This document shows, one piece after another, positions 1 through 4,039 of a DNA stretch of 5,152 nt. Below the pieces are notes generated by a model, which was given only the letters and a program-made list of their open reading frames with translations, did no database searches and was not told the DNA's origin. A program made the translations under genes and the position numbers. How positions within the stretch are numbered: the first letter of the stretch is position 1; each line of letters begins with the position of its first letter. Where the stretch lies: contig JBBREQ010000135.1 of assembly GCA_038202795.1 (NCBI GenBank), forward strand, positions 1-5,152, written 5' to 3'. The stretch is from PHET01 sp038202795 (GTDB lineage Bacteria; Actinomycetota; Coriobacteriia; Anaerosomatales; PHET01).

Positions 1-420
1 GGCCGGCAGCGCGATCCTCAGAGCTTGCGGCCCGATCACGAACCGATAGAGGTCGCGGGTGCGCAGGCCTAGAGCGGCGCCAGCTTCCCACTGTCCCTTC
101 TCGACCGCCATCAGGCCGCCGCGGTACATCTCCGCCAGATACGCGGCGGCGATTAGGCCGAGGCCGACGACGGCTGCTCGGAAGGGCCCGAATCTGACCC
201 CGAGCTCGGGCAGGCCGAAGAAGATGAGGAAGAGCCACACGATCGGAGGAATGGCGCGCCAGAACGTGATCGTGAACAGAGCCGCGATGCGAAATGGCGC
301 GAAGCGCGATTTCCGCAGGAGCATCAGTGGGATCGCCGCCAGCGCGCCACCCCCCAGTGCGAGGAACGCCAGCGCGATCGTCGTCGGCAGCCCCTGGACG
401 ATCTCCCACATGGGGTCCAT
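1..420 (-). CDS. Amino-acid ABC transporter permease (HisM/GlnP family), 3' end beyond window
   Basis: Inner-membrane permease of a polar amino-acid ABC importer. The first 140 residues are visible and the reading frame leaves the window open, so the C-terminus is missing. Three hydrophobic segments are seen at about residues 12-35, 46-70 and 82-100. The stretch WRAIPPIVWLFLIFFGLP (54-71) matches the typical permease pattern RGTP..VQLFLIYFGLP. Residues 112-140 form the EAA loop (E112, A113, G118, ending PQALRIALPA) that docks on the ATPase. The ATG at 420 overlaps the ATPase stop as TGATG, and a weak GGTGG lies 10 bases upstream (431-435). The coupling and family pairing show that it works with the adjacent ATPase. 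Family is secure; substrate is not, although the HisM-type fold and neighbouring aminotransferase suggest an amino acid or analogue. Confidence 0.93.
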   Translation of the reverse strand, partial: MDPMWEIVQGLPTTIALAFLALGGGALAAIPLMLLRKSRFAPFRIAALFTITFWRAIPPIVWLFLIFFGLPELGVRFGPFRAAVVGLGLIAAAYLAEMYRGGLMAVEKGQWEAGAALGLRTRDLYRFVIGPQALRIALPA

Positions 421-1259
421 CAGCGATCAACCACCGCTTGCAGGAACGTCCGCGACCGCGGATGCTCGGGAGACTCCAGCACCTGCCGGGCGGGGCCTTC
501 CTCGATGATGCGGCCATCTGCCATAACCGCTACGGAGTCGGCCACGCTCTTGGCGAAGCCCATCTCGTGGGTGACCACCATCATCGTCATGCCGCGCTCG
601 ACGAGCTGCCGCATGACGTTCAGAACCTCGACCCCAAGCTCTGGATCCAGCGCCGACGTGGGTTCATCGAAGAGCATCACGTCAGGGTCGAGCGCGAGCG
701 CGCGGGCGATCGCTGCGCGTTGTTGCTGGCCTCCCGAACAGCGCAGAGGAAAGGTGTTCACCTTGTCCGAAAGTCCGACCTGGCGTAGCAACTCCAGCGA
801 TCGGGCGTCTGCCTCGTGGCGTGACCGCCCGAGAACGCGCCGTTGAGCGAGGGACACGTTCTCGAGCACGGTCAGGTGGGGGAAGAGGTTGAACGACTGG
901 AAGACCATCCCGGCGCTACGCCGGAGCGCGCCCAGTGCCGCCATGTTCGGTCGTGTGCCTGCCTCGTACAGGTGCCCGTGCACCTCCACGCGCCCGGCGT
1001 CCGGAACCTCAAGGAGGTTGACGCAACGCAGGAGCGTGCTCTTGCCGGCGCCGCTCGGACCGACGATCGCGAGGACCTCGCCCTCACGCACCTCCAGGCT
1101 CACGTCGTCGACCACCACATGGTCTCCAAAGCTCTTACGTATTCCGGAGAGGCGGACGAACCGCTTCGTGTGTGGTTGACGGTCCTGGCTGATGTCGGTT
1201 CCTGCCGTGTTGCTGCCCGCGTCAGGGCGCGTCCGCGATTGCTCGGCGGGTCGCTTCAT
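420..1259 (-). CDS. Polar amino-acid ABC transporter ATP-binding protein (GlnQ/HisP family)
   Basis: A 279-residue cytoplasmic ATPase that powers amino-acid import with the downstream permease. Visible motifs: Walker A GPSGAGKST (67-75), Q-loop Q121 in VFQSFNLFPH, signature CSGGQQQR (174-181), Walker B VMLFDEP (194-200), D-loop SALDPE (202-207) and H-loop H231 in VTHEMGFA. The FNLFPHLTVLENV and GGQQQR stretches are typical of the polar amino-acid subgroup. The frame stays open upstream to 1310, but the ATG at 1259 is preferred: it shares one base with the aminotransferase stop (TGATG) and has GAGGTG at 1271-1276, 11 bases upstream. That start leaves about 33 hydrophilic residues before the ABC core, longer than the few usual in this family. 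Position 174 is Cys where the signature normally has Leu (LSGGQQQR). Function is secure; substrate unknown. Confidence 0.95.
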   Translation of the reverse strand: MKRPAEQSRTRPDAGSNTAGTDISQDRQPHTKRFVRLSGIRKSFGDHVVVDDVSLEVREGEVLAIVGPSGAGKSTLLRCVNLLEVPDAGRVEVHGHLYEAGTRPNMAALGALRRSAGMVFQSFNLFPHLTVLENVSLAQRRVLGRSRHEADARSLELLRQVGLSDKVNTFPLRCSGGQQQRAAIARALALDPDVMLFDEPTSALDPELGVEVLNVMRQLVERGMTMMVVTHEMGFAKSVADSVAVMADGRIIEEGPARQVLESPEHPRSRTFLQAVVDR

Positions 1260-2212
1260 CACGTCGGCGGCACCTCGGCGGTAGTCACCGCCGGCAGCGG
1301 CGTCAGCCAATCGCGGTGCTCCGGGATCTGCCCGTGCACGGCCCGGGCGTACTTCTCCGAGACCTGCTCCCAGACGGGGCCCACCACGATTGGTCGTCCA
1401 TCGACTTCGCGGATTGGCACGACCTCCGTCGCGGTCGACGTCACGAAAATCTCGTCCGCGAGATACACGTCCGCCCTAATCAGCGCCGTTTCGCGCACCT
1501 GTATCCCCGACTCTGCGGCCAGCTCTGCGACCGTCGCGCGAGTGATTCCCGGAAGGATTCCAGTGGAGAGCGGCGGGGTCATCAGAATGCCGTCCCTGAC
1601 CACGAAAACGTTATGAGCGGTGGCATCTGCGAGGGTCCCATCGGCTCCGAAGAGGAGCGCCTCGTCGTACCCGGCAGCATGCGCATCACGTCCAGGCAGC
1701 GCGGCGTTCAGGTACAGGCCCGATGCCTTGGCGGTGTGCGGAATGACGTTGGGCCCGACGCGCTGCCACGAGGAGAGCGTCGCCCTCAGCCCCTCTCGCG
1801 CTCGATCGCCCAGATACGACGGCCACTCGGACGCAATGACCGCGAGCCTCGTCGGATTCTCGGCATGCAGGCCGAGACGGTCATCGCCCGCGAATGCCAA
1901 CGGGCGCACATAGCACTCCGCGAAGCCATTGGCGGCGACGGCGGACAGGCAAGCCTCCCGCAGTTCCTCGTGCGTCCAGTCGAGGCTCAGGCCGATGAGC
2001 CGAGCGGACCGGACGAACCGCTCCAGGTGTTCGTCCAAACGGAACACCACAGGCCCACTGGCGGTGTCGTAGCACCGGATTCCTTCGAAAACCGCAGTCC
2101 CATAGTGCAGCGCGTGGGTCCAGACGGGTACGACGGCCTCGTCGCCGGGCACGAGTTCTCCATCAAGCCAAATTCGTTCAGGCGGTTGCACCGGCACTGC
2201 TCCCTCGACCAT
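1259..2212 (-). CDS. ilvE: Class IV PLP-dependent aminotransferase, branched-chain (IlvE-like)
   Basis: A 317-residue cytoplasmic transaminase, near the 309 of E. coli IlvE, which moves amino groups between branched-chain amino acids and 2-oxoglutarate. HALHYGTAVFEGIRCYDT (33-50), VVFR (R58, PLP phosphate side), catalytic K162 in PHTAKASGLYLN, the phosphate loop TGILPGITR (217-225) and STATEV (259-264) all match the family. The class IV signature is complete except its first Glu, which is Asp (D196 in LADATAHNVF); in E. coli this is Glu193, which contacts the PLP ring nitrogen. The ATG at 2212 has no clear ribosome site and sits beside a hairpin. A GTG at 2191 (residue 8) has GAGGGAG eight bases upstream and is a credible alternative. 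It is first in the transporter operon, so it may be a catabolic paralogue rather than the housekeeping IlvE; a D-amino-acid or related class IV specificity is possible. Confidence 0.9.
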   Translation of the reverse strand: MVEGAVPVQPPERIWLDGELVPGDEAVVPVWTHALHYGTAVFEGIRCYDTASGPVVFRLDEHLERFVRSARLIGLSLDWTHEELREACLSAVAANGFAECYVRPLAFAGDDRLGLHAENPTRLAVIASEWPSYLGDRAREGLRATLSSWQRVGPNVIPHTAKASGLYLNAALPGRDAHAAGYDEALLFGADGTLADATAHNVFVVRDGILMTPPLSTGILPGITRATVAELAAESGIQVRETALIRADVYLADEIFVTSTATEVVPIREVDGRPIVVGPVWEQVSEKYARAVHGQIPEHRDWLTPLPAVTTAEVPPT

Positions 2213-2227
2213 CCCGCGCCAGCGGGA
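2212..2227 (-). promoter_or_regulatory. Hairpin abutting the aminotransferase ATG
   Basis: A perfect 6-bp inverted repeat TCCCGC/GCGGGA with a four-base loop ends on the first base of the ATG at 2212. In the transcript it would pair the bases just before the start codon, and no Shine-Dalgarno sequence precedes that ATG. It may hinder initiation there and favour the GTG at 2191, or be a chance stem in GC-rich DNA. Confidence 0.4.
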
Positions 2228-2246
2228 CCATGTACAGCAGGACTAT

Positions 2247-2262
2247 TCTGGATCCTAGTTTC
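2247..2262. promoter_or_regulatory. Operator-like site 1 (TCTGGATCC)
   Basis: TCTGGATCC followed by TAGTTTC. It shares the pattern GGATCC-N-A-N-TT-N-C with the sites at 2390 and 2425, in the same orientation. It lies on the -10 box of the leftward promoter, a position expected for repression. The regulator is not encoded in the window. Confidence 0.5.
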
Positions 2263-2281
2263 CTCCGGAGCACGAAGTCAA
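2252..2281 (-). promoter_or_regulatory. Promoter of the aminotransferase-transporter operon
   Basis: On the minus strand TTGACT (2276-2281) is followed after 18 bases by TAGGAT (2252-2257), close to the housekeeping sigma -35 and -10 consensus and of a form common in actinobacteria. Transcription would start near 2245, giving a leader of about 33 bases to the ATG at 2212. The -10 hexamer overlaps the GGATCC operator-like site at 2250-2255, so a bound regulator would block polymerase here. Predicted from sequence only. Confidence 0.65.
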
Positions 2282-2313
2282 GCAATAAGGGAGACGTGCA
2301 TCGCTACGTGTTT

Positions 2314-2339
2314 TGGATCCATAAAATCCACGTTGGATT
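2314..2339. promoter_or_regulatory. Operator-like site 2: palindrome TGGATCCA plus AATCCA-CGT-TGGATT
   Basis: The perfect 8-bp palindrome TGGATCCA (2314-2321) is followed by a spaced inverted repeat AATCCA-N3-TGGATT (2325-2339) built from the same half-site. Two adjacent dyads with one half-site sequence suggest a paired binding site for a dimeric regulator. TGG...CCA dyads of this kind are known for FadR/FCD-type GntR regulators, but that family assignment is inference. The site lies about 35-65 bases upstream of the leftward -35 box. Confidence 0.5.
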
Positions 2340-2366
2340 GCTTATGTCCCCACTGCGTGGTACAAA
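2322..2366 (+). promoter_or_regulatory. Possible promoter region of the cyclase-hyuA operon
   Basis: Two weak options are visible. TAAAAT (2322-2327) is a fair -10 box but lacks a good -35. TTGCTT (2338-2343) with TACAAA (2361-2366) has the right 17-base spacing but poor hexamers. Either is interleaved with the TGGAT/ATCCA dyads. Some promoter is required because the operon starts here and faces away from its neighbour, but which one is used cannot be told by eye. Confidence 0.3.
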
Positions 2367-2381
2367 GCCCTCCGTCCCGCC

Positions 2382-2402
2382 TGGATACCGGATCCAAGTT
2401 CC
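2382..2402. promoter_or_regulatory. Operator-like site 3: TGGAT-N5-ATCCA
   Basis: Inverted half-sites TGGAT and ATCCA flank ACCGG (2382-2396). The right part, GGATCCAAGTTCC (2390-2402), repeats as GGATCCAATTTTC at 2425. It lies between the candidate cyclase promoters and the coding start, where a bound regulator would act as a roadblock. Confidence 0.45.
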
Positions 2403-2421
2403 GTTGCCGGGCGGCAAAGGG

Positions 2422-2437
2422 TCTGGATCCAATTTTC
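2422..2437. promoter_or_regulatory. Operator-like site 4 (TCTGGATCCA) beside the cyclase start
   Basis: TCTGGATCCA with the following ATTTTC repeats site 1 (TCTGGATCC) and site 3 (GGATCCAA-TT). The TGGATCCA palindrome (2424-2431) ends nine bases before the TTG start, in the place where a ribosome binding site would normally be. A small inverted repeat, TTGCC-N4-GGCAA (2404-2417), lies just upstream. Confidence 0.5.
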
Positions 2438-2440
2438 GCC

Positions 2441-3292
2441 TTGGAACAAAAGAACTGGTCCCGCTGGGGCTCAGCCGACCGGCGCGGTCTCCTGAACCTG
2501 GTATCCGCAGAGAAGACGCGCTCGGCGGCGCAACTCGCACACAGTGGACGCGCGTTCACGCTCGCGATCCCGATGTCCCCCGAGTATTCCTCGCCGCTTC
2601 GGGGCGTTTTCGAGCACCGTGTCAGCGTGCGCCATGACGATGGGCCGTCACGTCGCACCGGGGTCGGAGGCTCGATCGCGACCGATCTTCACAACTTCAC
2701 CCACATCGACGCCCTCGGACACGTCCAGTACGACGGGTTCTCCTTCAACGGAGTCCCGACGACGGACCGACCTCCGTGGGACGCGGGGACAGTCGATCAG
2801 ATCGGCGTAATCGCCACGCGCGCAGTCGTCCTTGACGTCGCCCGCGCGTGCGGCGTGGAGTCCCTCGAGGCCGGGTTCGTGATCGAGCCGAAGCATCTCG
2901 ACGCGTCCCTCCATTCGAATGGGACCACGGTCGAACCGGGCGACGCGCTACTCGTCCGGACGGGATGGATACAGAGATACCTCCAAAGCCCAGAGACGGC
3001 CGACTCCGGGTGGCCTGGCCTGGGGCAAGCATGCATCGAGTGGCTCAGCGAGAAAGATGTCGTCGCGGTCGGGGCCGACACGGTGGGCGTAGAGGTGGTC
3101 CCTCCTGAGGACCCTGGCGGTTATCTGGTCCTACACGAACAGCTCATCCGCGACCTGGGGATGCATCTGCTGGAGTTCCTCACCCTCGAGGAGTGCTGTG
3201 TGCATGGCGTAACCGAAGGTCTGTTCGTCGCGGCACCTTTACCCATCCGAAACGGGTTCGGGAGCCCACTGGTCCCGGTCCTCATTACGTGA
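2441..3292 (+). CDS. Cyclase-family protein (kynurenine formamidase-like metal hydrolase)
   Basis: A 283-residue cytoplasmic protein of the cyclase family (PF04199), whose members are metal-dependent hydrolases of amides and related C-N bonds, such as kynurenine formamidase KynB and isatin hydrolase. The N-terminal NWSRWG...RGLLNLVS (5-22) and SGRAFTLAIP (35-44) are typical of the longer subgroup. The metal motif reads H84-x-x-T87-H88-I-D90-A-L-G-H94, followed by YDGFSFNG (97-104). RTGW (173-176), GADTVGVE (211-218), H232 and E245 (likely the remaining ligands) and the tail APLPIRNGFGSPLVPV (265-280) complete the pattern. The Gly of HxGTHxD is Phe86. No ATG lies near the start. TTG at 2441 is chosen because it gives M-EQKNWSRWG; GTG at 2357 would add 28 residues unlike the family. 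No Shine-Dalgarno sequence is seen. It is the first gene of the rightward operon. Fold is secure; substrate unknown. Confidence 0.88.
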   Translation: MEQKNWSRWGSADRRGLLNLVSAEKTRSAAQLAHSGRAFTLAIPMSPEYSSPLRGVFEHRVSVRHDDGPSRRTGVGGSIATDLHNFTHIDALGHVQYDGFSFNGVPTTDRPPWDAGTVDQIGVIATRAVVLDVARACGVESLEAGFVIEPKHLDASLHSNGTTVEPGDALLVRTGWIQRYLQSPETADSGWPGLGQACIEWLSEKDVVAVGADTVGVEVVPPEDPGGYLVLHEQLIRDLGMHLLEFLTLEECCVHGVTEGLFVAAPLPIRNGFGSPLVPVLIT

Positions 3293-4038
3293 CTCGGGAC
3301 GCCCGACACGCAACGACCGTCGACCTCGATGTAGCGGCCGGCGTTGCGACGGTCACGCTCAACGGTCCCTCGACGCGCAACGCGCTCAGCCTCGCCACAT
3401 GTGATGCGCTGATCTCAGTTATCGATCGGGTGGAATCGGATCAGGAGATCGGCGTCCTGATCCTCACCGGCGCCGGAGGAACCTTCTGTTCGGGGGCGGA
3501 CCGAGATCTCCTCGACTCGGCTGTGCCCTTGACCGCTAGCGCAGCCGATCAACTCGCCGCGGTGTATGAGACCTTCGCTCGCGTGCATGGGATGTGCGTC
3601 CCGACCATCGCCGCCGTCGCAGGCGCTGCGGTCGGCGCGGGACTCAACCTCGCCTTGGCCGCTGACCTGCGTATCGTCGCGGATGATGCGCGCCTGATCT
3701 CCGGCTTTTCGGCCATAGGACTACATCCCGGCGGAGGGCACCTTTCCCTGATTGCGGACCCCGCCGGTCGCGAAGCTGCTGCCGCCCTCGCGATCTTCGG
3801 GCGGGAGCTCCGCGGGGCCGACGCTGTGAGTCACGGGCTTGCGTGGGAAGCGGTCCCTGAAGCCGGTGTCCTTGACCGCGCGCGCGAACTCGCAGGGAGC
3901 GCTGCCAGGCAACCCATCCTCTCGCGACAGGTCACCGCGTCGTTGCGCGCAAACGCCGGCGGCGGCGATGCTCTGCGAAAAGCAATAAATCTGGAGCGCG
4001 CAGCCCAGATGTTGACTCTCTTGCGTAAAGGGGATTGA
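3289..4038 (+). CDS. Enoyl-CoA hydratase/isomerase (crotonase) family protein
   Basis: A 249-residue crotonase-fold protein, expected to bind a CoA thioester through an oxyanion hole. Motifs: NGPSTRNALS (25-34), GTFCSGADRDLL (64-75) with the first oxyanion-hole segment, and PTIAAVAGAAVGAGLNLALAAD (105-126) with the second. Aligned by eye to rat enoyl-CoA hydratase, both catalytic glutamates are absent: Glu144 falls at F140 and Glu164 at A166. Instead there is the motif IGLHPGGGH (143-151), whose His146 and His151 are candidate functional residues. Simple syn-hydration is therefore doubtful; isomerase, hydrolase, decarboxylase or C-C lyase chemistry is possible within this superfamily. GTG at 3289 is chosen because it overlaps the cyclase stop by four bases (GTGA), implying coupling; no good ribosome site precedes it, and the frame upstream is unlike the family. 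Family secure, reaction open. Confidence 0.9.
   Translation: MTRDARHATTVDLDVAAGVATVTLNGPSTRNALSLATCDALISVIDRVESDQEIGVLILTGAGGTFCSGADRDLLDSAVPLTASAADQLAAVYETFARVHGMCVPTIAAVAGAAVGAGLNLALAADLRIVADDARLISGFSAIGLHPGGGHLSLIADPAGREAAAALAIFGRELRGADAVSHGLAWEAVPEAGVLDRARELAGSAARQPILSRQVTASLRANAGGGDALRKAINLERAAQMLTLLRKGD
4027..4033 (+). promoter_or_regulatory. Ribosome binding site selecting a CTG start for hyuA
   Basis: AAAGGGG lies inside the last codons of the crotonase-like gene, six bases before CTG at 4040. It is the strongest Shine-Dalgarno match in the rightward operon and points to CTG 4040 as the start, since the frame has no ATG, GTG or TTG between its upstream stop (TGA, 4013-4015) and the conserved N-terminal motif. 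Confidence 0.6.
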
Positions 4039-4039
4039 C

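Noticed and set aside
641..650. CTGGATCCAG palindrome resembling the intergenic operator
   Set aside because: It is a single copy inside the ATPase coding sequence, without the flanking repeat pattern; probably chance.
1260..1310. Longer N-terminus for the ATPase starting at 1310
   Set aside because: It would overlap the aminotransferase by about 50 bases. ATG 1259 has the TGATG junction and a GAGGTG ribosome site.
59..1616. Plus-strand open frames opposite the permease, ATPase and aminotransferase
   Set aside because: They are arginine-, serine- and alanine-rich translations without recognisable motifs, produced by GC-rich DNA opposite genes with clear catalytic motifs.
1316..2440. Long plus-strand open frame continuous with the cyclase gene, which would make a 658-residue fusion
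   Set aside because: This part is antisense to the well-supported aminotransferase, and its translation resembles no domain. The cyclase homology starts only at about 2441.
2213..2440. A small RNA, CRISPR array or mobile element in the intergenic region
   Set aside because: The repeats are short and irregularly spaced, with no spacer regularity, terminal inverted repeats or strong terminator; operator sites explain them better.
4034..4036. ATT as the hyuA start codon
   Set aside because: ATT starts are very rare and here the AAAGGGG would have no spacing to the codon; CTG 4040 has proper spacing and a family-like N-terminus.
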